Assembly (NCBI GenBank): GCA_003254885.1
Contig: QANT01008258.1
Location: 1 to 41,327, forward strand
Length of the DNA stretch: 41,327 nt
Direction of reading: 5' to 3'
Origin: Purshia tridentata
Taxonomy: Eukaryota; Streptophyta; Magnoliopsida; Rosales; Rosaceae
Part shown: positions 1-12,000 of the stretch, one piece after another
How positions within the stretch are numbered: the first letter of the stretch is position 1
Layout of the letters: each line of letters opens with the position of its first letter
Program-made: the position numbers and the translations under genes
Notes under the pieces: model-generated
Database searches by the model: none
What the model was told of the DNA's origin: nothing
The model's input: only the letters and a program-made list of their open reading frames with translations

Positions 1-881
1 AAAGTCACCAGCCACTGCCCACCCCACCTTATCCTCTTTTTCTCTCTCTTTCCAAGTGGGTAATGAGTAATGAGTATATTAATGCAACTATGCAATAATG
101 GATTTTGCAAAAACCCAAATTTTTTAGCAAATTACAACTTCAACTTATTATTTCAATATTTTTAATTTAGTATCCAATGTTTTAAATTTTTTTACAATTG
201 ACTATCAATATATGTCTTACTGTCAAATCAAACATTAATTAATAACGTGGTAGCTGTGGATCATATATTTTTGTTGACTTGTAAGGCCAACCAACTTCTC
301 ATCAAAACTTAGCGAATTGAAACTTAGCCAAAATGTGGAAAAAGAGAAATATAGAGCGGTAAACTCTAGCCAAAACTTTTGTTGACTTGTAAGGTTGACC
401 AACCTACCTCTTATTAAATTAAAGCTTCGCCAAAGTTTGATGAATCAAAATAGCTTATAAAAAAAGGTCAGTCGTTCTTACAAATCAACAAAAATGTGAA
501 TTCCACAATTGACATATTATTAGTTAATGTCTAACATGATAGTTTGACTTACGAAAATAATCAATTTTAATGAAATTAAAATATTGAATATTAAATTTAA
601 AAAGTTGCAATAATAGGGTACAAATTGTGAAACTAGCCAAACCCTAAATTGTAATTTATTTTATTTTTATTGCTTTAAATATTGAGAAAAATAAAGGGGA
701 AAAAGCACTATTTTATTGGGGGAGGGGGGAGTGGTGTAAAGGGTAGACCCGTTTTCCATTTACGTGATGGCTGGCTCTGGCTCTTTCTAATTGAGGATTC
801 AGACAAACAGAGCCAAGCCAACCCATCCTTCCCAAATCAGGAAAGTTCTTGCATTCTTAGCCTTTCTCTGATCCAACTCTC
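1..881. other. Upstream region of the CHY/RING gene
   Basis: No coding region is supported here. The stretch is AT-rich. Positions 105-655 look like a degenerate foldback repeat (separate entry). Positions 271-286 and 379-394 are the same 16-mer (TTGTTGACTTGTAAGG), each followed by a similar pyrimidine-rich tail, so a local duplication sits in the loop of the foldback. The last 200 bases before 882 are presumably promoter and 5' leader of the downstream gene; I see no clear TATA box. Confidence 0.6.
105..655. repeat. Degenerate foldback (MITE-like) repeat
   Basis: The left part (about 105-250) and the reverse complement of the right part (about 500-655) share interrupted matches: CAAATT next to a TTGCAA-type end, then AATATT-TTAATTT-GTAT-type blocks, then AATTGAC and a TTAATTAATA-type block. 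This is what an old inverted-repeat element looks like. The ends and any target duplication cannot be fixed by eye, and no transposase is present. Confidence 0.35.
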
Positions 882-3495
882 ATGGAAGGCTCAGCAGCCA
901 ATGAACGTCTTGATTTTGGAAAAATGGGTTACGGGTACGTGTACCCATCAACCTTTTCTTCTTCTTTTGATTTCCATTCTCATTTCTTTGAATTATTTGC
1001 TTTGCGCTGTTCCATATATCAAATGGGTTTGCATTTTTGTGGGTGATTGTTTCATATATTTTCTGGGTTGTTCGTTTCTTTCTTTGTTCAGATGCAAGCA
1101 TTACAGGAGGAGATGTCAGATTCGAGCTCCGTGCTGCAACGAGATCTATCCATGTCGTCATTGTCACAACGAAGCCACGGTATTTTTCACATTAAGATTT
1201 CAATTTATAACATTGGCCTATATATATATCCACATATTATTCATCTGGGTATGTTTGGATTCTTTTCCAGAGCATGTTGAGCAACCCCTTTGATCGGCAT
1301 GAGCTGGTTCGCTTTGATGTCAAACAAGTACGTGAATATATGTCATACTCTCTCTGTTTTTATAATTTCTGTTTTTCTTTTCTCATTGTGTTTTTTTGTG
1401 TTGCTGTTTCAGGTTGTTTGTTCAGTTTGTGACACAGAGCAGCCGGTTTGTGTTTCTTCCTATGTTGGCTTTAATCCAAAAGTAAAAATAAAAAAAAAGC
1501 TTTCTTGGTTCTGATTTTCTTCAATATCTATATTGGTTTTAGGTAGCTCGAGTTTGTACAAACTGCGGCGTCAGTATGGGGGAATATTTCTGTGAAATTT
1601 GCAAATTCTATGACGATGATGTAAGCTTACCGTATAAATTTGAATTACCATACCCAAAAAGTAGTGAAAGTTGGCTTCTTTTGATGTTATTTATTTATCA
1701 ATCTTTTGTTTAGAGATGAACTAGGTTCAGATTTGACATCTGGGTCTATGATCTGTGTATTTTTATTAGTGGTTTCTTCATGTTCTAGAGTAAGCTTTTG
1801 TATATATGTCCTGCAGACTGAGAAAATGCAATTTCATTGTAATGATTGTGGGATCTGCAGGTTAGTTCAATTTTGGTATTTATTTCCTGTTTCTTTATGG
1901 CTGATTTTTTTTCATCCAAATTCGTGAGATAAGGAGTTCTTTATATCTAACTTATACTATGGAATACAGAATTGGCGGTCGTGAAAATTTTTATCACTGC
2001 AAGAAGTGTGGTATGTACTTACAACCATTACGGCATTATGTTTCTGAAATTGCAAAACTTGCCTCTTTATTCAACTTCTGAATGAATGAAATCTAGTGCC
2101 TATTTTGTTTCACTTTTTTATTTAATCAGATCTATCTTTTGGGGAAAATTTTAGAGGATCTAATGGCTTTAAGGTTTTGGAAAACCAGTTTGATTTTGTG
2201 CTACCAATCATTGATTAAATATTTTTTCGATTTCATGGTGAATTCTCATTTTTTGGAATTAAATCGCGGAATAAAATGGAAGTGGTAACAGTGCATGCCC
2301 AACACCCGGTACCTGGACTGCATTTGCTTGAAATTGTGCTCTAATTTGTAGTATGGTATGCATAGATGAGTGCTAGAGCAAGATTTTAAGTCAATGATTG
2401 AGGGACTAAGAAATCCCTCTTTTGTTTTTAAATAGTTCATAGCTGTTGCTTAGATTGTGCAATCTGTGAACCTCATTATCTTCTTTGAACTATTAATTAT
2501 GGGGTTGCATCTGTTTTAGTTTGTCAAGTTTTTAAATTCTGAAGAAGTATTCTGTAAGAAATCACATATAAAGATTCCCTTTAAATTTTCAGGGTCCTGC
2601 TATTCAATTGGCCTGCTCGATAATCACTTGTGTGTGGAGAACTCCATGCGGCACCACTGCCCCATTTGTTATGAGGTTTGTGTTGAAATTTCCTTGTTTT
2701 ACAAGCAGGAAACTTTTGCCATGTCCCTAACAGTAAAATATCCTATTGTGATCTGTAGTTTCTTTTTGACTCGTTGAAAGACACTACTGTAATGAGATGT
2801 GGCCATACAATGCATTGTGAATGTTACAATGAAATGATGAAGCGTGAGAAGTAAGTTGCTTCGCTTCAGTTTCTTTAGCTTACAAGTCAAAAGTTGATTA
2901 TGTGCTTCCTTACTTAAATTGGTTAAATTACTCAGATATTGTTGTCCGATATGCTCTAAGTCAGTGATTGACATGTCCAGAACCTGGAAGAGAATAGATG
3001 AGGAGGTAGGCTTCTCAAATTTTAGTGCATAGTATGGAAAGTTGCAGTTAATTTATAAATTTCTACCAAGATTTCTTGTGTTGGTTGATTTCACACTAAT
3101 TTGTTGGCATTTATATACTGCCAGATAGAAGCAACTGTTATGCCCGAGGATTACCGGAACAAGAAGGTACTTACTTTTCACACTTGTTCAGGTCTGCCTA
3201 TAAAAAAGGAGGCCACTCTTAACTCTAATACCAGGAACAAGCTCTCCCCAATATTTGTTTCATTTATATGTATATTCTGATCCATGCACAAAATTCATCC
3301 CCACAACAAATCATGACTTGTTCTGCATTATATACCAGCACAAGTCTAAGAAGCAATGGTGATGTGCAGGTATGGATCCTGTGTAATGACTGCAACGACA
3401 CTACCGAAGTTTACTTCCACATTATTGGGCAGAAATGCAACCACTGCAAATCATATAACACCCGCACGATTGCGCCTCCGGTTCTTCCTCAGTGA
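882..3495 (+). CDS. MIEL1: MIEL1-type CHY zinc-finger and RING E3 ubiquitin ligase
   Basis: Spliced exons: 882-934, 1092-1179, 1271-1327, 1413-1445, 1543-1620, 1817-1860, 1970-2010, 2593-2675, 2759-2850, 2936-3005, 3125-3166 and 3370-3495. All introns are GT-AG and all phases agree, giving 268 aa. Domains in order: a CHY zinc finger (from about residue 19, CKHY, to 96), a CTCHY finger (about 97-152), a RING-H2 (C154, C157, C173, H175, H178, C181, C193, C196), and a C-terminal zinc ribbon (C232, C235, C250, C253). This is the RCHY1/Pirh2 architecture. In plants the family includes MIEL1, which ubiquitinates MYB30 and related MYBs, and the CHYR/RZPF34 proteins. The RING ligands are all present, so the ligase should be active. 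The start is the first in-frame ATG and leads directly into the family N-terminus. Choosing MIEL1 over another paralogue rests on length and on the nearby DVR gene. Confidence 0.93.
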
Positions 3496-4305
3496 CCAGA
3501 TCGACTATGGCTCCCAGGAATATATATATATAGCCAGTCTGGTAGGCACAGTCAAAGCTTGTACCCTCAATGAACAAATGGAAAGGGGAATTTGGTTCGC
3601 ATGTTCAATCACATTCGATTTTTATCCTCCATTGATTCTGTACCATTGCATTATGATTCAAATGATTGTAATGTTGTATGTGTGCATCCAACTTTTTCCA
3701 GGCCATTCTTCCTCAATTTATGTGGTTAAAACCCAGATGATGAGTCTTGGGTTGATGTAAACATTATATATACTCTAATTCAAGGGAATGGTTCATGGGC
3801 TAATGAAAGATGCGGCAGATGATAAGGTATATAGGCCCTTTCTGTTGAGAGATTATTAAATAATTTTATTCAAGGGTTTCTTTATGAAGTACACTTTATA
3901 TAGTATTTAAAATTAGACAATACAAAAATTATTAAACTATCAAACTTTGATCAAATAAATAAACAAATATAATATTTTTAATAAACACTTGAAATACTAA
4001 CTATTTAATTGGTCAAATAATTTTCAATTAATCTAATTTTTTGAAAAAACAATCATTCAATAGAAAAAGAAAAAAAAAGGGACTGTTTTGATTATCTAAA
4101 TATAATGTGGAGTGAATCGGGCAAGAGACCTCATCTCATCTCAATCATAAGACTCATAACTAACTTCATAAAAAGATTTATATGTAATCATTTTTAAACT
4201 TCAAGTAGTTGCATTGTAATATATAAAAAAGTGACTAGGTTGAAAAATATTAAACCTCGATTATTCATCCTTAAATGCAATACTTTACTCAAAAAAAGAA
4301 TAGTA
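3496..4305. other. 3' region of MIEL1 and AT-rich spacer
   Basis: Presumed 3' untranslated region followed by AT-rich spacer. A short TA run lies at about 3520-3532. Nothing else is recognised, and the short open frames here show no protein-like composition. Confidence 0.5.
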
Positions 4306-5625
4306 ACTTTTTATAAACCCCCTAAACACTAAAAAACTTTTCTAAGCCCCCATCCATTTAGAAACTCTTCCAAAACCCCTTAAAACTTATAATACCTTGT
4401 TTACCCCTCTGACACAAGCTAACGCGGACTGACGCAGGCGCTGACGCGGACTGACGCGGGTACAATGTAACTGTGTAACTGTATTTTTGAAATACAGTGT
4501 AACTGTATTTGCATTTCTAAAATACAGTTATACTGAAACTGAATTTTAAAAAACAGTTGCACTGAAATAGACAATGGAGCACGCGTTGGCGACAACGTGC
4601 AAGAAGGGAGAAACAAGCTGAGAGAGAGAGATAGAGAGTGCGAATCATAAACCTAATTTAATACAAAACAATAAAGTTTACTAAAAACTGAATTCAATTT
4701 CACAAAAAATAATTTCACTAAAAACAGTTACACTAAAAATTCAATTCAGTTTCACAGTTTCAGTGAAATTAAATTCAGTTTCACTAAATGCATTGAAACT
4801 GAAATCAAAAAACAAATATACACACATTCAGTTTCACTAACACAGCAAACCATTAAACAACAGAAGAAAGCCACAGCACTGTGCATACAATTTAAGCATG
4901 ATTGCCAACATTTTACCAAATTATAGTTCATATATTAAAAGAAAACAAACTGTAATTAAAATAAAAAAACAAACAACACAGAGCAAGAAACGCTATGCAT
5001 CCAGATCCGATGCGGTAGCTGCAATGGTCGTCGTCGCCGTCGTGGAGGATTCGTCGGATTGGGAGTAGCTAAATCGGATCGGATCAAATACTTGTTGCGA
5101 ATCCTTATTGCACTGAGTCAGATTTGGAGGAGNGAGAGCTGTCCTTGTTGCACTGAGTCAGAGCTCCGCCCGTTTTTGTCGTCGTCGTCTCCGTCGTCTT
5201 TGATCTTCGTCTTAACGTCCGAGAGCAGAACCAACACCGATGCAATCATCTCCGATCTGCAACACCGACTCTGGCTAGGACCTGTGGGAGAGCCACTGCG
5301 ACAGGCTCTCTCAATCTACTTCAAGCTATTTGAAAACCAAAGCTCGACTTTGGCTTCTCCTCCATTGATGAGTTTCTTGGCTTTGCCAACATGCGTGAGA
5401 GAGTGTGTGAGTGAGAGAGAGATGAAAAAGCTTATCAAACTAGTATTAGATATAGGAATGGGTATACTCGGAATATTACAAAAAAAGGAGTCAAATACAG
5501 TTGGGTTAGGTTGACTAGGGGGTTTTGATAAATATTAAGTGTAAAATTGGGAGTTTTGGGAGAGTTTGATTTTGGATGGAGGTGAAGAGATAATCCATTT
5601 CTAATTAGGGGGTTAGTAAACATTT
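4306..5625. mobile_element. Inverted-repeat DNA element, non-autonomous, unclassified
   Basis: The left end (4306-4326, ...TATAAACCCCCTAA) is matched in inverse orientation by the right end (5605-5624, ...TTAGGGGGTTAGTAAAC). Similar CCCCC/GGGGG-bearing blocks recur inside both arms (4340-4395 and 5510-5570). The interior is odd: it has dense short CAGTTTCA, TACAGTT and GACGCGGACTGACGC motifs (4415-4840), then a locally GC-rich block (4980-5440) unlike its AT-rich surroundings, which may be captured genic sequence. No transposase frame is visible. A Mutator-like relative is possible, but no clean target duplication was found. An N lies at 5133. Confidence 0.5.
5102..5162. repeat. 40-bp-spaced direct repeat flanking an N
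   Basis: A 21-mer containing TTGCACTGAGTCAGA occurs at 5102-5122 and again at 5142-5162 with one mismatch, and the undetermined base 5133 lies between them. This is either a real tandem repeat or a mis-joined contig edge. Confidence 0.7.
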
Positions 5626-6120
5626 ACATACAAAAGAACACCTCAATGAATACATTTGTAAATTATTTTTAAGATTTACTTTATTATTTAAAATATTTAA
5701 AAGAATAGAATTCTGTATCTAGCTTAATCTTAAGCCTAATTCTTATCCTACATACCCTCTCTGTTTGGCTAATCTAAAAGTTTAATTTACTCCTTGGCCA
5801 AAACAGAAAAGAAAAAATACTCTCCTTTTTTATCACTTTTCTTTTAGCCTCTCTCTTTTTTACCACTTTGAAGTTTCATCAAATATTTTTGGGTTTAGCG
5901 ATCAAATTTACGGGTGTACTTAGCAAGTAGCAGCACTGTTAGAAGTGAAGCTCCACAGACACAACCATGGACCGCCGTTGCAGAAATACATGTTCCTCTC
6001 TCTTCCCGTCTTTCCCTCTAAACCCTGATCGTTCACTACCCGGGCTTTAGCTGTCTGTCTCCAAAACTCGCCGAGTTCACTCAGAGCCCAAACTCAGCCT
6101 TGACTCGGTCCTTCGAAGCC
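5626..6120. other. Promoter and 5' leader region of the helical-repeat gene
   Basis: AT-rich and pyrimidine-rich sequence becomes less AT-rich from about 5930, consistent with promoter and 5' leader of the gene starting at 6121. No unambiguous TATA box or other motif can be called. Confidence 0.4.
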
Positions 6121-9100
6121 ATGCAAGTGGTCTCCAACACTCGTAGGCTCTCTAGAGTTTTCAAATCTCCCATTTTTGTCAATTCCGATCGGTTTCTCGT
6201 TCCAGATGCTCGAGACGTCGAAGCTCCATACACTTCTCTCCAATGGCGGAACCTCAGCAGCTTCTCTTCCCAAACCTCCTTGTCCTCGGGTAGTTTCAGT
6301 ATCCGCTCGTATTCTAATTCTCACTGTCAGCCTTTCTTTTCACTTTTTTTTTTCTTTGATTAAAAGTTTTTTGTAGATTACCTTCTGTTTGGTTTCCGAG
6401 AAATATCTGAAAAGTAATGCTGAGCTCAAAGGAGTAAAATATTAGTTTTTAGGCCTTTTTTCCCTTTATTTTGGTTGTCTTGTAATGCAGATTTTGTAGT
6501 TTATATTGCGTTTGGTTGCTGAGAAACCTGAGGAAATGAAAGGGAAAAATATAAGAATTATTGAGTCTCATGTTTTTAGTGACGAAATTTGAGTGTTTTG
6601 TTTTCATGTTCTAAGGTTTCTGAAAATTGAGAAGCTCTTACCTATACTGAATCGGTGTTAACATTAGTTGGATAAATTCTCTGAGTATTTTCTCATTAAC
6701 ATACAAACGAGTCTATATGATTGAACCAATGATTTCGTAACATTAGGATGCTGAATTATATAGGCTTCACTCGAGGTTATCTTTTGCCTATGGAGCAGCA
6801 CACAATGTACACAATGATGACATTGAGGGCACCCTTTTCCTCTGAAGCGAGTACCATCGAAGGTGGTTCCACAGGTTGTAGCTTTGCATTGGTGTAAATT
6901 TCTTAAGATTGTTGTTTAAGTTCATTCAAAAATATTTTTTTTGCTTTGTTGAGCGCAGAGGCTGTGAAGGAGCTGTATGATAAAATGCTGCAATCTGTGA
7001 ATGTTAAACGATCAATGCCCCCTAATGCTTGGTTATGGTCATTGATTGAAAATTGCAAAAACCACGATGATATTAAACTTCTATTTGACATCTTGCAGAA
7101 CCTTCGAAGATTTGTTAGTTCCAAATCTCTGAACTTTATGATTGGGTCAACTTTTTCAACTTGCATCTTTGAAGTGAAGTTTAAGTTGTTCTGTTGACAG
7201 TTGCATGCTTTGGTTTTGATTGCAGAGACTGTCAAATTTGCGCATCCATTCCAATTTTAATTGCAACCTCTGCCGAGAGGTTACCAAGGCATGTGTTCGT
7301 GTGGGGGCCCTCAATTTTGGTATGCCATTTGAATCTGCTTTTTAGGCCCGAAGTTTGGTTTCTTTCTGAGAGTGAATTGTTAAATCTAGACTTAGAGAAA
7401 CTCATGCATGTAAATTGCTAGGTGTTTGGAGTTCTGCACTTTCTGGCTTTTAAATATAATTTGAAATGCTGAGTAGTGAGTAGGATGTCATATTATCAAA
7501 TTGATCTGACATTGCAGGAAAGAAGGCCTTATGGAAACATAATTTATATGGATTGGCTCCTAATATCGGATCTGTTCACCATTTACTGGTACTAATGACA
7601 TTGAATTATAATTTTTTGGGATTCTCTTGTACTAAATATTTGTATCTAGTAAAGTCTTGCTGTAATTTTTCTGCAGTCATATGCTAAAGAACACAATGAT
7701 GCTAAACTTATGGTAGAAATAATGAGTCTTTTGAAGAGGAATGGTGTACCCTTGCAACCTGGTACAGCAGATATTGTTTTCAGGTATCTAAATTATAAAC
7801 TAAGACTGCCTCAACAATGCTTTTGCTTTTTATTTCAAACAATACTTTGTGAGAAAATTCAAAATTCTGCACAGACTTCACAAGTGGTCTCTGCACTGAT
7901 TTGGTTGCAAATAAACAAGATAAAAATTAGCTAATTTTGTAAGCTTTTTATTTTTTTATTATTATTCTTAATATTATCTTAAATCTGTATTTTTATTGAC
8001 CATTTGCAGCATTTGTTACAAAACTGATAATTGGCAGTTGATATCTAAGTACTCAAAAAGGTTTGTCAAGGATGGAGTAAAGCTACGGCAAACTGCATTT
8101 GATGTGTGGATGGAATTTGCTGCTAAAACAGGTCTATACAAATTCACAGTTCTCTAGGTTTATGTTACACTGGATAATGTTCATTTTCTATAGTCATCCC
8201 CAGTCATGCCAGTGTTTTGTAGGTTATGATTTCCTTTTCTTCAAATGAATATTTTCACTTATGATGGTTTCCATATATTGTTTAAAGCATTTCAAGTTTC
8301 TATTTTGTAGGAGATGTTGAATCATTATGGAAAATTGAAAAGTTGAGATCTGAGACGATGAAGCAGCAAACTGTTGTGAGTGGATTTTCATGTGCTAAGG
8401 TAGTGAATCTTACATTTTCCTCTCCAATTTCCATGCCTATTTGTTTAAATCAGACTGACGTATAGATGGGTCCAGTTAAGCTATGGGCTGGCGATGTATA
8501 ACTATTTTACCCAATATGCTAGAGAACCACTCAAAATAGTGTGGGACAGTCCTGTTTCACTCGCTTTTATAGTTTACACACTTTTGTATTACCTCTTCTT
8601 ACCGCCGTATTTATGTTAATGCACTTCCCAATGATATGTAAGCAAGGTATTTCTGTTATAGACAGTTCAATGACAGATCTTGTAGATCTGGTTAAATGGT
8701 CTCTGCAAAACTAGAACGTTGAAGTTTGAGCTTTGTTTGGCATGAGCTATTAGTTTCAATCAATTCACCCCATTTTTTTGTAATTTTATATTTAATTCTT
8801 TTGCAGGGTTTTCTACTAGAACATAAGCCTGAGGAAGCTGCTTCTGTCATCAAAGCTCTAAATCAGGTTCCGTATTGTTTTCCTACTTTATATTATGGTA
8901 GGAAAGAAAAATTATACAAGGTTTTGATAGGCAAGATAAAGTCTTGAGTCTCGATAGAAACTGTCAAGTGTTTAGAAAGCACCACAAAATCTCCCTATTG
9001 AATAAATGAAGCAACTATGCTTCATTGCCTTTGTTTATTATATCTGGATAAATGACCATATTTGATTTTATTGTATAACGGTCCACCCTGTTCAGAGGCA

Positions 9101-9708
9101 GTAGTAAATGTAAAAGTAAAACTAATGCTTGACATACAAAGAAAAAGACATATGAAGAGGGAATAATACTTTCCCTGTTTTTCCATGAGGTGTTAATTCT
9201 AGTATTGAATGCAGCTCAAGGTTTTGGCATCAGATTGGTTCCATCTTTAATCTTAAATCTTTGTATTCTTTTTGTAATGCCTCTGGGGATATCTTAAAAC
9301 TTGTACTTCCCATATTATGATCTTGTTTCATATGTTCTTACTTTCTGAGGCCATTGAGGTTTATGTATGCCAGAATTTACCTGATGCAAAGAAGTCCAGC
9401 ATTGTGGTTGAACTCCAAAAGTTGGTTAGTGAGTGGGCCTTAGAGGTTGTTAAGCGCCAAAAAGAGGAGGACAGGAAGGTATACCATTTCTCTTTTGATA
9501 TGCAGTTAGTTTTGGGGGAAAAAGAAAACTAGATTTCTATGCTTGTTCAATAGTCTGTTTGAGAATTTATGCTTATACGGTTGTCCCTCTTTGGTGTATT
9601 GTCCAGGCATTAACTGTATCTTTACAATCTGATATTCCTTCAATGGTTAGTGAACTATCAAAGACGGGCTTAGAGGTGAGTGTAAATATGGAAGACCTAA
9701 CCAGCTAG
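6121..9708 (+). CDS. PPR/TPR-like helical-repeat protein, probably mitochondrial
   Basis: Exons: 6121-6289, 6764-6862, 6959-7113, 7226-7319, 7518-7588, 7677-7783, 8010-8131, 8311-8399, 8807-8866, 9374-9478 and 9607-9708. All are GT-AG with consistent phase, giving 390 aa. Residues 1-57 are rich in Arg and Ser with almost no acidic residues near the start, like a mitochondrial targeting peptide. Residues about 88-330 are a run of amphipathic helix pairs of PPR/TPR style (for example [65 protein letters not shown]). A charged helix (330-358) and a short tail follow. No SMR, DYW or other catalytic tail is seen. The last exon reads through a possible GTGAGT donor at 9676 to a stop at 9708; another 3' exon cannot be excluded. 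The family relation is by helical pattern only. An RNA-binding or ribosome-associated organellar role is an inference. Confidence 0.8.
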
Positions 9709-10284
9709 GAAGGGATTCTTTGTTGAGGTCCTTAGGGGTAGAGTGAAAATCTGAAGGATGTGTTTTTTGTATCTTGTAAAAGAGAGATCCATGAGATTGG
9801 GCCAAGGTTGATGAGCACACCTAGTTTTTTCATTAGTGCACTAGACTATAACAAACTGTTTTCATTGCAATTTTGGATGCAAGTCATTTGAGTCAATTGA
9901 TTATATAAACTGTAGTTTATTACAGTTTTGGATGTAAGTCATTTGAGTCAATTGATTATATTATTGTTTCTTTTTGAAAGGAATTGTATCATTGTTTTGT
10001 TTCTAATAAATTCACGCACCCTGTTTTGTTTCTTGTGATACAGCTGATCGTGCTATATTTCAAATGCCGAAATAAGACTCTTTACTTATTTGTTAGTTTT
10101 TACCTATATAAATGGAAAAAAATAATACAAATTGAACCTAACCAACCAATAGTTCTTTCTAATGCATAAATATTAGTATCACACCCTTGATGCTTTTCTT
10201 GAGCAATTTTTTTTTCTCACTTTATATTGGTAATTTGCTCATATTAGTTCACTAATTTATATAGTAATACCATAGATACCACTA
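9709..10284. other. Spacer between convergent genes
   Basis: Presumed 3' region of the helical-repeat gene and AT-rich spacer. It contains a direct repeat of about 35 bases with the second copy 55 bases downstream (9871-9905 and 9926-9960, both starting TTTTGGATG). No gene is seen. Confidence 0.5.
9871..9960. repeat. Short tandem duplication, 55-bp period
   Basis: TTTTGGATGCAAGTCATTTG at 9871 recurs at 9926 with a single base change and the following AGTCAATTGATTATA is identical. It is a local duplication in non-coding DNA. Confidence 0.85.
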
Positions 10285-12000
10285 CCGTATTGCAAATTTG
10301 AGGGTGCAGTCCATTAATTCTACTTATTAGACCTCTTGTTGAGGTCTAAAGCAGCAAGCACAACTAGGAAGAGAAATGCTAGGGATCCAAGCAGGGACAG
10401 GAGCACTGAGGCCGCCACTTGGTTACAAAATTTTCCAAATACATTGCAGACCTTGTTCCATTGCACATGTAAATTCCCTTGGTACCTGAACAGCCCGATT
10501 GGCAAGGCGGCTCCAATGCTGGAGAAGAGCAGCGCCACCATTACCAGATCAAGGAAGATGATGATCATTGGCCCTGCACTGTTCTAAGTGTTCTTTGTAC
10601 CCCGGGTTGCAACTTGCAAGGAAAAGGACTAGGGAGAATGCTGCATATGAACACGCTATGGCCTTTGCAAGTTGCAACCACAAAGTACCTATCACATATT
10701 GATCAAGTAGTCTTAGTAAAGTTAGTTAATCTTTCCAATTTAAAAGGAAAAGAAAATTTCAAATGTAAAAGAAAATTGTTTAGTGTTCTATAAGGTAGTT
10801 GAAGTCTCTCTATCGAACAGGACAGGTAGGGTTGTACTCGTTTCTGTCCCATTAGGGTAAGGTCCAGGGTCCTAGAATTGAATTGTCATCTCCAGCTGTT
10901 ATTCTTTTTCCAAAATTGTCAAGGAAAACACACTAGTACAGTACATTATAGACCCAAAAGTCACCAGGACCATGCTTATAAAACAATAAGGACATAGTAA
11001 CTAAAGGACGTTTAAGTCATATTTTCATAACTTAGTCTTAATGTTCTCTCCGAAAATACAGCTAAAGGTAGTATCATTTACAACCTCTTTTATATATCTG
11101 AAGATGATTATGACAACACTTATCAAACCTCTTTATTATACTGTTATACACATACCAAACTAGGCCTTGACATTAGAATAATAAAGAGGAAACTAGTCCT
11201 TGACATGGACAAGCTAGCTAGCGATTGAGAGAAATAAGAATGGGCTACCTCTATATGGGTATTGCAAATTAGAGGGTGCAGTCCATTAGTTCTTTCTACT
11301 TATTATTAGACCTCTTGTTGAGGCCTGACACAGCAAGCACAACTAGGAAGAAAAATGCTAGGGATCCAAGCAGGGACAGGAGCACTGAGGCTGCCACTTG
11401 GTTACAAAACTTTCCAAATACATCGCAGACCTTGTTCCATTGCACATGTGAATTCCCTTGGTACCCCATCAGCCCGATTGCCAAGGCGGCTCCATTGCCG
11501 GAGAAGAGCAGCGCCACCACCAACAGATCAAGAAAGATGATGATCATTGGCCCTGAGCTTTTCTTTGTACCCCGGGTTGCAAGGGAAAGGACTAGGGAGA
11601 ATGCTGCATATGTACATGCTATGGCGTTTGCAACCGCAAGGTACCTGGCACATAGTCATGACTCATAAGTAGTCTTGCTAAAATTAGTTACTAGAATAAT
11701 TGTATGATGGGATCAATTTAATAAAAAAGAAAAGAAAAGAAAAACCTTTTTTTTTAAATGAAAGGGGATTGCAATGGGAAGGACAAGATTGAACTTGTCT
11801 CATTATATGTTCTCATTAGAACTAGGCACACTCCAGGACAGTATAATGTAGCCAAAGTCCCCAGGACCATGCTGATGGAACAATGATGACATAGTAGCTA
11901 AGGACATTTAAGCCATCTTTACATAATGTTCTCTCTAACAATACAGACAAAATTTACAACCTCCTCTATCTAAACATGATGACAACAATGATAACAAGGA
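10285..12000. repeat. Tandem segmental duplication covering the last CASPL1E exon
   Basis: The segment from about 10285 to 11130 and the segment from about 11257 to 12000 are similar along their length. They share the 3' flank (GAGGGTGCAGTCCATTA), the whole terminal exon, the acceptor-side intron (AAGTAGTCTT...GTTAGTTA) and an intron block (CACCAGGACCATGCT or CCCAGGACCATGCT, then ACATAGTA, then ATGTTCTCTC). Divergence is moderate with indels, so the event is not recent. Confidence 0.85.
10320..10688 (-). pseudogene. Decayed duplicate of the CASPL1E terminal exon
   Basis: The C-terminal part (10320-10568, 82 aa from MIIIFLDL) is still open and close to the intact exon at 11296-11644. An acceptor AG precedes 10688. 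Upstream of the MIIIF block, however, there are extra bases relative to the intact copy (two 7-base gains built from TTGCAA-like units and a 9-base gain, with a 3-base difference near the end). Reading from the acceptor in the exon-1 phase therefore leaves frame and stops just before MIIIF. No private first exon exists. It could survive only as an alternative 3' exon giving a truncated protein. It lies directly downstream of the intact gene on the same strand. Confidence 0.8.

Noticed and set aside
682..1293. 203-aa open frame over MIEL1 exons 1-2
   Set aside because: It reads through introns; only the CKHYRRRC...HCHNEA part is coding, and that belongs to the spliced gene.
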